This document shows, in pieces, positions 24,825-39,400 of a stretch of 64,000 nucleotides of DNA (positions are counted from its first letter, which is position 1; the number at the start of each line of letters is the position of its first letter). The notes under the pieces were generated by a model. It worked only from the letters and a program-made list of their open reading frames with translations. It searched no databases and was not told the origin of the DNA. This DNA comes from Otis tarda (lineage: Eukaryota; Chordata; Aves; Otidiformes; Otididae), in the NCBI GenBank assembly GCA_026413225.1, contig CM048552.1:52777001-52841000 (forward strand), in the 5' to 3' direction. The position numbers were made by a program, and so were the translations under genes.

Positions 24825-27320
24825 GCAATATGTAATGGTATCCAAAATGTTCATGCAGAGAGCTTTGGACTATTGTTTTTTTAATGCTGCACCCCTTATA
24901 CATGTTTAATTTTGATAAAGACTAATGGCAATGCTTTAGAGGCTACAGGCATCCCCTGTGGAACTCAGTAATTGACACTATCATTGGTTTTGAACAAAGG
25001 CACAATCCAGGACGTAGATCAAAGTCTTGCTGCTAGAATGTAAACAAAAACTCTAGATCTGAAGGAGATTTTACAATATGTGTTAACTGGTTAACAAAAT
25101 GAAACTTTTAAAAATAAAGTCAGAATCTCCTGGGAATCATCAAATTCTAATTGACATCATGAGTTCATTCCCTGTTATGCTAATTGCCAGAGCTGTTTTA
25201 GAAGTATCTTCTTATAACAGGGGAGTACATTCATGCTGGCCATGTTTGGTCATTCTCCGCAGTGAAAATTAAACTCCAGAGTTCTTTCCTGAGTAGAGCA
25301 AATTAAGGCTGCCCATGACGTCACTTTTGCAGCTTCTATATCAAAGGGTCTCAATAATCTTCCAGTGTTGCTGCCCAGAAAAGGGCATGATGTAGCTTCT
25401 TGGGTGCTGCAGGGCAGAGTCTATTTGTGTAAGACAGATAGTTCTGCCTGCAAACCCTTAGAGTGCCTCCAATACTTTGCAGATCTAGTAAATTACTTCA
25501 TTTTTGTAGAAGCTAAAAATTTAGATTATTTATTGTGGGTTGCTGTGCCGGTATATTGCCATGAGTTTCGTGCACCCATACTATTTAATCACCGTAATCT
25601 TTGTCAACATAGATTAATTAAGCATTTACAGTGACTCATAACCATATGCTTTGTTTATTTCAGTTCCTCTGTTCACTTGTTTGTCCTGTTTTTTCAGCTT
25701 CTATGTTTTTTCTTTGAAGTACAGAAATTACTACTACAGAAATGTTGACGTTGCTAAAGATATATAATAACGACTGCGTCACAGTTTGTGATAAAAAGTA
25801 TCTTGAATGTGCACAATAACTATGCTAATTTTGAGCTACTACACCTTCTACATCTATATGTTGACAGATATGGCCTGTGCTTTAATACTAAATAATGTAG
25901 AAGCAACATATGCTGGCTTCTGAGTGAGAAAAATATCCCTTTTTAGGTAGACACCAGAGGTTTCCTAAAATGAAGCTCATTAGCGAGCATAATTTGGGTG
26001 ATGATTCTCTGAGGAATTTAGCTTTCGGTACAGTCATGTGAGATTAGTTTTGTCTATCATATTCTGCTGTTTAGACATTAACAGCATCTATGACTTATAG
26101 AGAACATGCTTGGCAGCCTGGTTCAGGAAGGCATTTAGTATTACGAGCTTCACTGAAGTTAAGAGGAGTTAATAGTACCCAGAGCCTTAAAGGTTGCAGA
26201 TTTTTCTAACTATGTTGTATGACAGGAGTCTTCTCTTAACCAACTTATAGTGTCATTGTTTCATCTGGAATGAAATAACGTTTTTGCAATTTCAGTCTGA
26301 CTTTTTAATTCTTTATAAGAACATTATATTTGCCTCTGTGTCCAGGCTAAATTACAACCATTTGAGTTGATGCAAGTAGAGTCTAAGAAAGATTATGGTC
26401 AGGAAACAACAGTAATAAACAACATTCCTAAGAGAAAATTTTAATTTAAACCTGAAATCATATGTTATTCACTCTTAGTCAGACGCAAATTAACAGCTGT
26501 AGCTTCATAAATAATTAGCTTAATGCACTAGTTGACCAATGGCAGTACTTTATCTAAGGCTGTACATTATAAATAGTTTGGTATTTTAGAGAGATAATGT
26601 TCTGAGATATATAAATTACTCAGGTAACAGGTCTTACACCACCATTTTCCAAGCTATACCCCTGCTATTGCATACAGTAAATTCCTCAGGTTTTTGTTCA
26701 GCCTAATTTTAAATAGCGCGTACAGTTTGGATTCTTTCTTCTATCAGAGTGCTGTTATCACAATCAAGTAGGTCTCACTGTTGGAGTAGTATACATTGTA
26801 TTCAGTCTGAAATTTCCTTTGTCCAGTTAACAAATACTCCGAACATGAAGACAGTCTGGTATAATAGATTGTACAGAACGGTATTATGACGACTTGAAAT
26901 GACATTTCTAATTCTTATCAATCAGAGAGGCTAGAACTATGGAAAGAAAAGATCCTTGATAAAATGACAGAGTTACGAATGAGCATATTTTTTTCCCTCT
27001 AACAGCACACCGCTTCTGTTTTCTGCATAATGCTTTGCTTCCCTTGGCCACTTTTCTTCTTTCGAGAATGACACCTTTTATCATTTATCATGAATTCTTT
27101 TAAATTGACAGCTATTTCCTTTGACTGAAGTTTGTAGGTAGCTACATGCTAAGGAGGAAGAACTATAGGTTATTGTTCAGTGTTACAGCAATTCCTCTTC
27201 ATCTTGCTTCCCTGCAAGTTTTATTTGTAGCTGGTAAGGAGCTTGAGACTGATGTCTTCTACCGTTACTCCGGGTGTTACGGTGGCTAGTGAGCAGTGAG
27301 TTGTCTGTAATGTACCTTTC

Positions 27321-27349
27321 AAAAATAAAATAAAATAAAATAAATTGTC
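27321..27349. repeat. (AAAAT)n microsatellite
   Basis: About five and a half AAAAT/AAATA pentanucleotide units in a row. Simple repeat with no function assigned. Confidence 0.9.
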
Positions 27350-30149
27350 TTGTGCAAGCTTGCAAAGAAGTGCTGCTCAGCCACAAGCAGAACTGCAACA
27401 TTTGAGCTCTGATTTTAAGCAGATCAGAAGGTATCAAGTAACTGAAACAAAATGCAGGGGAGAATGGAGAAATGAGTGGAAGAAAATGGCTATTAATGGT
27501 CAAGTGAAGACTCCTCCTCCTTCCAAAAGGGAAGTTCCTCTTAGAAAGGAGAAAAGCAAAACAAGTAGAGCAATCAGATGGTAAATTTAGATGCAATGAT
27601 ATTGAGGTAAATATGCATTCCTTCCAGAATCATGAAGAGACAGTATTTTTAGTTTTGAGAAACCTCCAGTTATCATATCTCAGTTATGTGAGCAGTTGTC
27701 ATATATTGTGCTTAATGAGGCTACTGAAGTACAGGATTCAAAGCACTTGAGGCAAACTTTTGGCTGATGTAAATTGTTATAATTCACCCAAAGACGGATT
27801 ATGTTTGATGCACCTCTGTTGCACACCGGAGGCTTATTATGAAAGCAGTGGTAATCAGCATTTAGGTTGGCTGTAAGAGCAACAGAGAAAAGTGTGGAAG
27901 AAGCCTAGAGGAGGTTAAACTATCATCCCAGTCAATTCCTTCAATGTCAAAGTTAGGCAAATCTGGGGACAAAAAAAATGCTTGCCTCACTTCTGATGGT
28001 GTTACACCTTTCCTGCGGAGTAAGCAGGACTTCAGTTTCTGGCTTTCTGCCTACTCTTTCCATTAATACTCTTTATTCCAAATCAGGACAATGTTACCTT
28101 ACTTCTTCCTGTTGGTGATGAATTCCTTTATTCTCAGATTCTCCAGAACTTGTGAAACCTAGTTTCTCTAGGAGTCATTAAATTTACTGGCTGTGGAAAA
28201 ATCACCTTACTCGATAAGTCAAAGCAGCAGGAAAGTGAATTATTTCATTGTGGGAAACTCTGGAAACTTCTTAGGTCTTCTCGACTTGCAACACTTGATA
28301 ACAATTGTTACCCGTTTTGTAATAACAGGGATTCAAAGGCTCTCCAGCAAGATTTTCTTTTTCTATGCTTCCTGTAAAAGCCTCTGGTTAAACCTTAATG
28401 TGTTTTGAGGTTTTTATAGAAGTGTATATATAATAACAGAGAGATTCATTTATATAACTTGTACAGACTAGATCTGCAGGCAATCTACACTTTCAATGAG
28501 AAGGGTTGTCTTTGAAAAAAAATTATTTCCAGAATTTAGTAAATATATTATGTAAAGAGTCTTCACTTCAGGAAACATGTAAAAATATTATAGAAATTTC
28601 TACTTTCAATAGTTTACTGTTCAAAATTAACTCCTTCAAAGCCAGAAGGTGATACATTTTGGAGTGGAGATTCCCTGCTACCTGAAATTATATAGGCATA
28701 TCCATGATATTTGTAAGAACTTTATGTTCAATGGCAAGGAAATACCTACTGAAAGGACTGGTTTCTAGCATTACAGTGGAAGTCTAGTAGGGCAATTGGA
28801 GTTCAGTGAGAATCTTTTTGGCAATCTCTTGCCTTTTATGACAAATAGTACCTGACAGATGTGTTATAAGTGTTAAAGGAAGATGTGTTTGCCTTAAGTG
28901 TGATCTTATTGAGTTTTTGATCTTCTTTTTTTATTGTTCATGAAACTGTAGCATTTTTATTGATGCCTGTAGTTATTGGGCAAGAAAATAAGAAAGAAGA
29001 GCTAGTGGTGTTGGCCAACACAACAACTGACTTAGGAGGCAAGAAAAAAATTAAAGCAAAAAAGGAAATGTATGTTTAAGGAGCTTAGTCACAACTTAAT
29101 GAACTTTGAATCATCGAGGAAGCTAGAACTGAGTCCTTCAAAAATGGTAATTTACTGTGCAAAAGATATCCTTTTCTCATCACAAAATGTGCACATGCTT
29201 GTCAGCGTTCACGTTTGGTTGTGGATGGTTTTTAGAAGATCCATATTAGTTAGATGTGATTTGTTGGTTAAACCACATTCTCTTTGCTGACTGGCAGGAC
29301 ATGTAGCATACATCTCTCAGACTGAAAGAATAAACTCCTGCAAATAATTCTGCCCGAAAGCTCTGTCATGTAAATATTTCTTGGCAGCAAAGGCATGCAT
29401 GATGTGGGATTGGCTGATGTAAACTCTCCTGAATATTTGAATTTACACTGACAGTAGTGCTGTTTTCTTACTTGTCTAACATTAGGGGAACAGTCTTTTT
29501 CAATATGCTTTCTGCTGGGTGTGCATAGAACTTCCTCTTAAGTGGAATGAAGCATGGAAAAAACAAGCAAATTTCAAAGAAGTTTAATATTCCCTTCATT
29601 AAGCTGATTTTCATATCACAAAAAAAAATATATTTACAAGAAATGTCCCTATGCAGAATGGACATTAATGTCAAAGAAACCAGCCTGCATACTTTTCTCT
29701 TTATCTACAGCCTGTGTTCAGTACAATGCAAGTTCAATGCACCAAACAAAATTTCTCCTATGTCTGTACTTCAAGCATGAGCTGGAAATTCCTCCCTGCA
29801 AAACACATAGACAGTTCATTCTCCTGACTGTTGGTGCTCTGGAGCCTCTGCAAAGCTGCTAACCAGAAGAGCAGTTTGCCTCAATTATAATGAGGACCTT
29901 TTGTCACTGGGCTGAGTGACAGGTTGTCACATGGTGATTATGTGGTACTTTGAACAGAAGAGCTGAACTTGCTAGCAGAGGATGCAGAGCCTGAAGTCTT
30001 CTGTCACTTTGCTTAGTCATTCAGCCCATTTCATTCATCACTTTACTTTTCTAGGGCAAAAGCCACTTTGAAAATTCCTGTTCCTAAGCTAAAGTCTCTT
30101 AAAATGTTCATTCTAGCAGTTTGGAGAACAATTTTGCAAGTAGCGTGTT

Positions 30150-30166
30150 AAAAAAAAAAAAAAAAA
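30150..30166. repeat. Poly-A tract, 17 A
   Basis: A run of 17 A inside intron 1, followed by GAGGC. No retroposon body is recognised next to it. Confidence 0.85.
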
Positions 30167-31069
30167 GAGGCTAAAGGATAAAGCACTGTTTTTCAATGCT
30201 AAATATCTTGGTTAATTTAAAAATATTTCATTTAGGCAGAAATTGCATCCCTCTGTATCAATTTGTGCTGCATGTGGCATACACAAGTACTGGTCCTACC
30301 TGGGACCTGTGCACATCCTCAATAAGGGGCTTCAAAAATAATATTAATCATTTTAAGTGGTGACTTTCAGGGTGTTCTACTTCTCTGGAGAGTGTGTATT
30401 TTTAAACTCATCTCTTTTCAAAGACTTCTTTTTTTTTTTCCTTTCTGCTTTGATCAGTCTCCTTTTTGCTGTTGTAAAGTGATCTTTCATTCACTCTTGC
30501 AATCAATTATGTATGGTTACTTTAAAGTCAGTACAGTTCACCCTTAGATTTTGACTCCCATAGCTATTGCTAGTTTACAACAGGTAGTTGCCTCATGAAA
30601 GCCGCAAAATGCTACTTTCTGTGGATATTCTCGATCATTCCACTCTCAGAGAGTTTTCTTTCAAGGGGAAAATTGTCCAAAATATCAACAGGCAGCCAGA
30701 TGTGGCTTGGCACTGAATGGGAAATATTGCTGATCCCAAGGCAAAGTTATAATTTCCTGAGACTACTGTACATCTCAAAACAATTAGGAAAATTCTTGAG
30801 CACTCTAGCTTTTGCTGAAGAAAATAGATAATATATAGAAATGTTTCTGAGAAAGTAATGACCCACTTTATTTTAAAAATAGCTTATCATTCAAGAAGCA
30901 ATGAGAGTGACTTTGAATAATCAGTTATTATATTCTTGTAATGCTTGACTGAAAAAATGTGGGTTTTTCTTAGCTCTGTAGTCCTTGTGTAAAGGGGGTT
31001 TACTATTATGTAAGCCTCTATTTCCAATGTAAAATACGTATCATATATTCCAAAAGATGCTTACAGGTA

Positions 31070-31168
31070 TGTCGTAGTTCAGGGGACTGAACAAAGGGGA
31101 GCGACTTCTAGCAGTTTCCTACAGAAGCTACCACCTTAGCCCCCCCCTCACTAAACAAAACCACGACA
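31070..31168 (+). mobile_element. 99-bp miniature LTR-like element with 5-bp target duplication
   Basis: It starts TGTCGTAGTTCAG and ends CACGACA, the same termini as the full-size solo LTR at 58867-60014 (whose end reads CAAGACA). It is flanked by a perfect direct repeat AGGTA (31065-31069 and 31169-31173). It consists of the first 13 bases of that LTR, GGGA, and the last 82 bases, so over 1 kb of the interior is missing. The 3' part differs from the long LTR at about four positions. The join creates a small perfect hairpin GTTCAG-GGGA-CTGAAC. The ends form an imperfect inverted repeat (TGTCGTAGTT against AACCACGACA). It is either an internally deleted solo LTR or a short form that moved by itself. 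Confidence 0.88.
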
Positions 31169-33390
31169 AGGTAGACTGTCAAAAGATGGAACAAACTAGC
31201 TTCTACTTTGGCAGAGATGCTTTTAAGATCAGAAAAGGGATTTGACTGTAACACGGCTGCATGGCATTACTAATTTCCATGAAAGGTTTGTTCCAGTCAA
31301 GAACATAGCAAGACCTCTTTCCTAACACCAAGCCTCCTGGTATTTTGAAATCTCAAAATTAAGCCAGACCTTCCTTTATAATTTTAATAAATAAATAAAA
31401 AGGAGGCTTGCTTCTTGGGTGAGTAGATATGATACAGATAAATGCATCTAGGCATCAGAACCCACTAGAAATTCCAACCAGTGCAATGTGCTGTGGTGCC
31501 AAAAAAGCCCAAAAGAATTGCATACAACTCAGAATCACAGCTTACAGCAGGCATGAGGGCAGCAGCAAAGCAAAGGTGGCATCATTCTTGATCTGTTCCT
31601 TGTTCCAGAAGAGAACTCCTTTTGGGGCCCTTCTGTGTGCCATCAGTGGCTGAATGTCTCAGGAAGACAGAGGTGTTCTCTGCATGCTGGATAACTCCAC
31701 AGAGGCACAAAATTTGCTAGTCGCATCCTTGGGGTATGCAGTTCTGTACCGTGCTATGCTTCAGAGGCGCAGTGGAGCACAGAACACATGCATTTTTGAA
31801 GTCTTCATTACTGACAACATTCAGGGTCCTTAAAGTAGAAAAAGGGAGATAGCACTGTAGTTTAATACTTTATTTAGATTTGGCTTTAGGAACGCACCTA
31901 GCACAGGAAAGGAGCTCGCCATCTATTAGACTGATGGCATAAAGAAGTAACCTGCACTTCGATGAGACTGGAAGGTTTTTAAGGGTCATCAAAAAGGCAC
32001 ATTCTTTCAAGGCCACTTGTGCTGCCAGAATGCCTAAAAATAATGACACTTGCCATTCAGATGCTCTCCTACTGCTTGCAAAGGAGGCTCTGCTTAACGT
32101 AAATTACTGAAAATCATCTCTTTTGGATAGCTATCCTGCGAGAATAGCCCAAAACTAGTCCATGCATTTTAATGGCAAAGTGCTCTACTTCTCCTTAGTA
32201 ATTGTAGTAGATTGCAGGGCTTTATAAAGAAAGGCCAGGTGCATCAGTATTAGGGGCAGGATTCTTGATGCTTGTGAGGTACTCTCAAAGACAAATTAAA
32301 AATCTGAGAAATAATATGTTTACACAATCAGTATATAAATATTGCCTCCATTTTTCAGCTCCAATTTGTAACTGAATGATTATATTTATCTTTACCTCTC
32401 CCTAATTAGGTCTCCACACACCCAGACTGGTAGACTGGAACCACGTCCTCTCCTAGGTAGGAATTCACTGCTCCACTCTTAGTTTCTGTACAGGAAAGTA
32501 TCTTTCATGAGGTCAGCATGATAGCTCTTGTCTGAGACTAAAGGAAGGCAGGCTTTGCAGTGACAGTGAATTTCTGGGCTCCATGACCCCTAGCCTGGAT
32601 GTTGGGGGTTACAATAGCACTGTAATTGAGGAGCAGGCTCACTAGCTCACAAAGGCTGGAAACAAGGCAAGTAAAAGGGGGAGGGAATAATGTGATGGCT
32701 ACCTATTAGCTCACAAGGGACGCTGAGTATAAAAGGAACAATTTGTAGAGGAAAGGGGCATTGGTAGCCATGAATCATAACGTCTAGATGAAACTTCCAC
32801 TCCAGAAATCTCTAAATCTCTGCAAGCCGGAAGGGTCAGACTGGGCACAGACTGGATGCGCTTGCCCTGTTCATATTCCCTTTGCCTAAGCATCTACTGT
32901 CAGAAATAGAATCCTGCACTGGATAGACTTCTGTTTTGATATCCTGTCTTTAGGATAACCATTTTCACATTTCTATGCTATGTTCATTCCTCAGTGGTCT
33001 CAGGACAGCTGAAGCTCCCAAAATGATTTAGCTACTGTTGCTTTCTACAGGAATGAATTATCGGGATGTGTTTAGACCGGGAAGGCAGTGATAGGCTGTG
33101 GTATAACATGAGCCTGTATAATTGGTTGTTACATTAAAATCCACCTGGAAGAGACATCTGGTATTTTGTAAAAGCTGTCTTGATGTCTCAGGTTGTAATG
33201 AAGTAAATCTTTTGTGCCCTAAAGTTATCTATTAGGTCATACCTCTTATCCCTGTGCAGCCAGCTTTTCTGCTTGTCTCATCAGTAAACCACTGACTTGA
33301 GAACTGGGCAAGCTCTTTGCAATAAACAGTTTATTTAGCAAATTCTTTATGAATTGCCTGGAAGCAACTGCTGATATTGTTAAAGGTAGA

Positions 33391-33418
33391 TGGTAACTAA
33401 GGGATGGTAACTAAGGGA
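33391..33418. repeat. Perfect 14-bp tandem duplication
   Basis: TGGTAACTAAGGGA occurs twice head to tail without a mismatch. A local slippage duplication. Confidence 0.95.
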
Positions 33419-36400
33419 TTTATCATTCACAAGTAGTTAGATTTTTCAAACATGGGCAAATGTTTGAACATACGCGATAGTGATCTTTGATAGCTATGTT
33501 TTTATCACAGTGTAAGAGGCAAGAGGTAGAACTAAAAGACAATCATTCCTACTGTCATTTTTATATAAATAAGAGTAATAGAAAATTGGCTGAGTTGTTC
33601 ATTCTATTTAGATCTCAGACTTCTTTCTAGATTCTCATTTGCAACATATAACTGTGCAGAAATGTCTCTGCTTAGTTACATATTGTGGCTTTGTGCAGTT
33701 TTCAGACTCTCTCCTGTGGATTCCTGTCCCAGGCATTGTGGTACCTGAAAAGAACAGCTTTGTTCCCAGTAGGACAGCACACACACTTCAGTGCCCTGTC
33801 TCGTTGTATCATCAGTGAAGAGAAGTGCTTCTAGGGGATAGTTCCAAAGCCTTATTGTGCAACACTGTCCCTCTATTGATTGTGTAAGGGTCTGCACAAG
33901 GGCCATGCAGAGCCAGGCAATTGGAAATATTAGGCATACAAATATGTGAAATGCTACGCTTAGGGCTTCTGTGTGGACATTTGGGTTTTTTCAATTCTCA
34001 GAACATTGAGGCATCCTTTGAGCACAGATGGGAAATGAAGAAGAAAGAGATTATGTCATTTTGCACAGCAGTCCAATGGTTTGAGTGTTTGTCCTTGTGG
34101 GACATCCAGATTATCAGATCTCCTCAGATGTCATCCAGTTTGAACTTGCTGCTGAAGAGATGCCTCCCTCTTGATGATAAGAGCAAAGTGTTGAGTTTGA
34201 CTGCCCATGGTTCATTCTGGGCAGTGACAGAATCAGAAATGCAAGAATTGAGGGCTAGCAGGATCCTGTCCCCATAGCCTCCATTTTCTGACCATTTTGG
34301 CAGGAGAGGAGATTTTCAGGATGTGCCTTTGCACCAAGGGATATACATCCATGTTGTCTATGGAAAAGGCAGACACAGTATGACAGAGAGACAGAGAGTG
34401 AGCGCAGAACATAGGACTCTCCATTTCTTTGTAGTTACTTGGCTGAGGGGACTTCTCTGCATCTAATGCCAGCCAGGGTTTAATGGAGGGGAGAATGGGA
34501 AGCATATATCTTCAAAATACCTTAGTCTGTGATAAGTTAGTGTCAAGTGTTTAGAAATTCCCCCCTTCACTACTGCTGTTTCTGGAAGATAAGAAAAGAG
34601 CTTGTATTAACATAATTAAACATATGTCATGCCTTATAGTGTATTGCAATACAAAGTGAAACTATTTTTAAACTGGCTTTCAAAAATAATTCCAGTATTG
34701 TTATTACCATACCCTTGACATGACCATGCGCACAGAGACAGCTATGGCATAGATTCTTCATGATCAACAGAATAATTTGAGTTTTGGATTTCTTTTTTTT
34801 TTTTTTTTCCCTTAACATCCCTTGGACTTTCCTATGGAAAATGAAGTAGCCCTATGTATTTATTCCAATAACTTTCAAAGCATTGTGCTAAAACAAACAA
34901 GACATTTTTGTGCTTTTACACTCAGCTTTTGATTCCCAGACACTAACATGCAGACACATTATTTTGTCCATAATCCATGACAAAACCATTAAGAGAAACG
35001 GCATTTTCTGGGTAGTGGAAGACTTGATCAGCTGTACTGAATAGTGACAGAGTATACACTTTTTTAAAGGTAATTGGTGAACCAATTAAGACTATCAAGA
35101 GTTATATCCAAGTCCTGTATATTTGTAGATATATATGGCAATTTCCTAGGTTAGAGGTTTGTCAAAGGTCTGCAAATATTTCCACAGGGTATCCAATTTT
35201 TTTCAGTCTTGGAAGCACATTGTGTATTAATACTATTATGATGGAGTGCTTTGATTTAAATTGTTGTGAAGCTGTAAGGTAGGGGAAGGTTAGTGCTCTT
35301 GGTAAGGAGCAAGGACAGAGGAAATCTTCTGCGTAATAGTTTTGTTCCAGAAAGGAGTCAAGTTCTTGGCTGCTAGACCAAAGAGTTGCAGGTTGAAAAC
35401 AGAGCCTTTTTCTTCTGTGTGGAGAAGGGGCAGCTCAAGGTAGGACACAGGTTATGTTTCTGCACCATGTTCTGAGAAGATATTTGTGAATGAAGACATG
35501 CAGCCTTTGCCCTCGCTTAAGTGAGGCTTTTGATGGAAGGAATCAATATTTTATATTTAATATGAAACTGACCAGCATGAAAACACATGATCCTACTGAT
35601 ACTAAATTTTGAACCTTTACAGTCCCATATATCATAATTGATTATGTTTTCAAAATGTTGCTACTGACCACATGTATTTTAAACATACTAGTTTTTCCTT
35701 CTCCTACAACTCTATTTCATCATTCGTCTGTTTTTTTCTCTTTAATTGTTACGTGATATTTTATCTTATCAGCAATACTTTTCCAGTGTGGAATTCTGCA
35801 CTATTATACATTACAGTTTTAGAGCAGCAAGAAGAAATTGAATAATTTTAATATTTTAAAATAGATCTAATATAATCACTGCAGGAATACTGATGTGCAG
35901 AGTAATGCTGGCATCCAGTTTATGCTGCAGGAGAGAAAAATACTTAGGCAGAAAGAATATTGCAATACTTTACTGGTTGGTGAGGAACAAAACAGAATAT
36001 GATATAGGATTTCTTATGGAAGACAATCCAAGTTTCTCTCTGACCAATGTATCAAAAGCAACTCTCTTTTGAAGATTTGCTATAAGACATGCCAGTCTTC
36101 CACCTAATGATACATAATCAGCTATCTCTGAGCCACTGCTTTATCTTGCTAGGAAGACACGTGTATATTAATATGTATTTGCATACATCCTGTGACTCAG
36201 AGAACAGCTTCTTTTTTTTCTGATGCAGTGATTGAACCAATGTATTTTTCACACTTTAAGGTGCGTTGTCCGGTATAATCATGGGATGGGTGCTGAGAAG
36301 ACTCACTGTGGTGTACGTTTTGTTTCATTCCTGTCACAGAAAATATAATGCCAGAATTGAGATCACTAAAGTTCTTGATTTCACATGTATATAACTCTGA

Positions 36401-39400
36401 CTAATACATATAGATAATGCTTTAAACAGATTCATTTGAAACTGTGCTTTTGCTGTAGATGGCCTGCCTAGCACTCACAGTGATAAGCTGGTAGAAAATG
36501 TTTGAGGATGATCCTTCACCCCTTGTTGACCTGGGGTTGCTTTTAGTGAAAAGGGCATCATGTGCAGCAGCTTTCTGCTTGCTTTAAAGAAGAGGCTCTG
36601 GTGAGAAGGAGTAAATTCTCTATAGAAACTACAGGTGCTACTTAATGTAGCAAAACAAAACTGCTCGTATTAGAATTATATTTACTCTTGCTAAATATTG
36701 CCCTGTTAGAGATAGATGGCTCTATGATAGGACCATCTACCCACATGGCGTACTACTTATTTGTTACTTGTATTTAATGTCCATGCTAAAGTACAACAAT
36801 TGTAAAAGTACATGTTTGCTGACAAAATGTAAATGAAATGCCAAAATAAAAATCAAAAATCAGCTCACTATGCTGATAGAAGTTGCTGGCTAGCTGCCTT
36901 TTCAGAAAGGTCTTTTGAAGCTGTAAATTTTTCTCTACAGAAACTTGTAGAGCTGTGAACAAAACATTTGTTTGCACTTGCTGAGTTAACTCGAAATGAG
37001 GGAGAGCAAAGAAGAGAGACTGTGATTTTCAGAAAGAAACTGAGCCAAGTACTTCTGTTCTGACCAATGAGCAGAACCTAAGTAGTAAAACTCTTCAAGA
37101 AGCCCTGACTGTCTCAGTGAATTACAAAGCTCAGCTCTGTTCTCACATGTCTATAAAAAAATATGGAGTAAATATGAGCCCTTTATTGCACCTGTTCCAT
37201 CAGCTTAATTTTATATTCTTTGTTTTGGTGCAAAGTACTGAAACTATGCATATTTTTCTGTGTGCCCCAGTGCTCATGCTCAATTTCAGACCACAACATG
37301 AGGGTGCTGATTTGTAAATATGATTTGCACATCACAATGCATGTATAAAGATGTGCAGGCTTCCAAAATCTGGCTCCAGGAGTTTACTGTGCAAGAAAAT
37401 AGACATTTGCTTGTAAAGTTCATGTCTAAAAAGCTGATTGTGATAATTGGCTAGGTAATAGATGCAGGTAACAAGGCCTCATCCAGCAAAGAACCTGAAT
37501 ATATTTTTAATTTTAAGCAGACATAACATCTCTCTCACTGCAGTGAGAATGACCTTGTTTAACATTAGTACCATATTTACTACCTTGCTACATAATTCAC
37601 TTATCTGATATGTATGATCATTTTAATGTTTAGAAGTATGTTAAAATCCTGGTTTAGAACAAGCCATCTCCTTCAGCCTGTAAAAATGAAATGCCTTTTC
37701 AAAATCTGACTTGTTTTCCTAACCTGATTAGTAGAGACCCTTCAAAACAAATATGCTATTTTATGCACTGCTTTCTGCATCAATGAATAAATTAGAGTGA
37801 ATGCCGTGAGCTAATTTAAAATACGGCTTCACTTGAACTAAAATGTACCAGCAACTTGGGAAAAGTCTTAGGCTGATCTTTTAATAAAATTATATAAAAT
37901 TTAATAAACCTAATAATTACTTCACTTTTATTTGTTTGTTTATTTCTCATGTTTCTATAGAAAGAGGATCTTTCCCTCTCAGCCTCCCAGGCAATGTTGC
38001 TTAGAGTTTAATCAGTGGGACCTGTCACTGATAAAGCATAAACGAGGAGCTGCTAAAGCAAAAAGGAAATGCTAAAGCCAGGCTAGTGATCCCTCAATAG
38101 CAACAGTGACACCAGATACTATCTTGCTTTGTTGTATTGGAGATGTGTGGTAAGATAAAGAAAATAAATCTTTTTTGGGACATGGGAGAGAACACTGTGG
38201 CCTTTTCCAAAGAGCTGCGGAGCTAAAACCTCTGTTGGACGACAATCATTAAGTTGGCCAGTGCACGACCCATTACATAGGAGTTGCTTCTCTCAGCTAA
38301 AAAACGCAGCACTCCCTCCTGCTAACTGGGTGCTGAGAGAGGTGGAGAATAGAAGCAAATGTGCCCTGATTCAAGCCTGTTTATTGATACTATGAAGATC
38401 ACGGGAGAAGAATGTGTTCCTGCAACCACTTATTTAGAAGCTATGATATTGGCAGATGCATTTTTTTTTTTTAATCCTTGTGTGGTTGAAGGCAAGTTTT
38501 GATTAGACATGCATTAAATCACAGATGACTGGTAGAAGATTTTGCCTACAATTTTGAGTGAAAACAGACGGTAATGTTGTTGGTCTGATACTTGTGCAGT
38601 GAGGCCAGATATTAAGGCTCCTGTGAATCAGAGAAGTGTATGAGACTGTAATTTGTGTGGGTTGCTGGAAGCTCCCCATACTGCAAATGAGTCAAATAGA
38701 GGAGAGGAGAATTGAATGCAGTAGAATTTGTCTTGGCTTTGTAGGCTCTGTTAGGCTGAACAACAGTCAGGTTTAAGCTGGACATTTTCTGACCACTTTC
38801 TAGACAGTATTTTTAATTAATTAAAAAGTAGCTTTGAAATTGAATGTGTACGTTCTCCAACAGCTTCATTTTATTAAGAAGGCTGTGGTTAGATAGTCCA
38901 TCTGATGTCAGAACTTTGGGACAGCCGCTGCTGGCTGGCTGTCACTTCCTCTCTCCCCAGCCCAATTAGTTCCGATCTGTTGGAGATGCTGCAGTGATCC
39001 TGCTACTTTTGAGTGTCCTGAGGAGCAGTGATTTGAGTGTAACAACGATGGAGGGCATTAGGGAGGAGGGAATATTTTGTATTTGTCAGTATTGTTATTT
39101 TGCTCTAACTAGGGTTGAAATGGAGAAGAAAGGCTGGTGGATTTGGGATGCAAATCTGTAATTGTATATGTTAAAAGTGGTAGCTGAGTATTTAACAAGA
39201 AACTGAATTATATCACTTGCAAAGCTACTTAACTGAATTGCTGTCCATTACTTACTTCTCTACTTACATCCTATTGTTTATATGTCTTTTCCAGCAGCTG
39301 CAATATTTTTCCTTTATCTCCAGAGTTCTCTTCTGGGGCAAATCCTAGCCTCCTACCTCTGAGGCCATCTGCAGATTTCCCTAGGCTGCTATTATATGAA

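Noticed and set aside
27183-27596. 137-codon minus-strand frame
   Set aside because: Runs through an (AAAAT)n repeat, with no domain or splice context.
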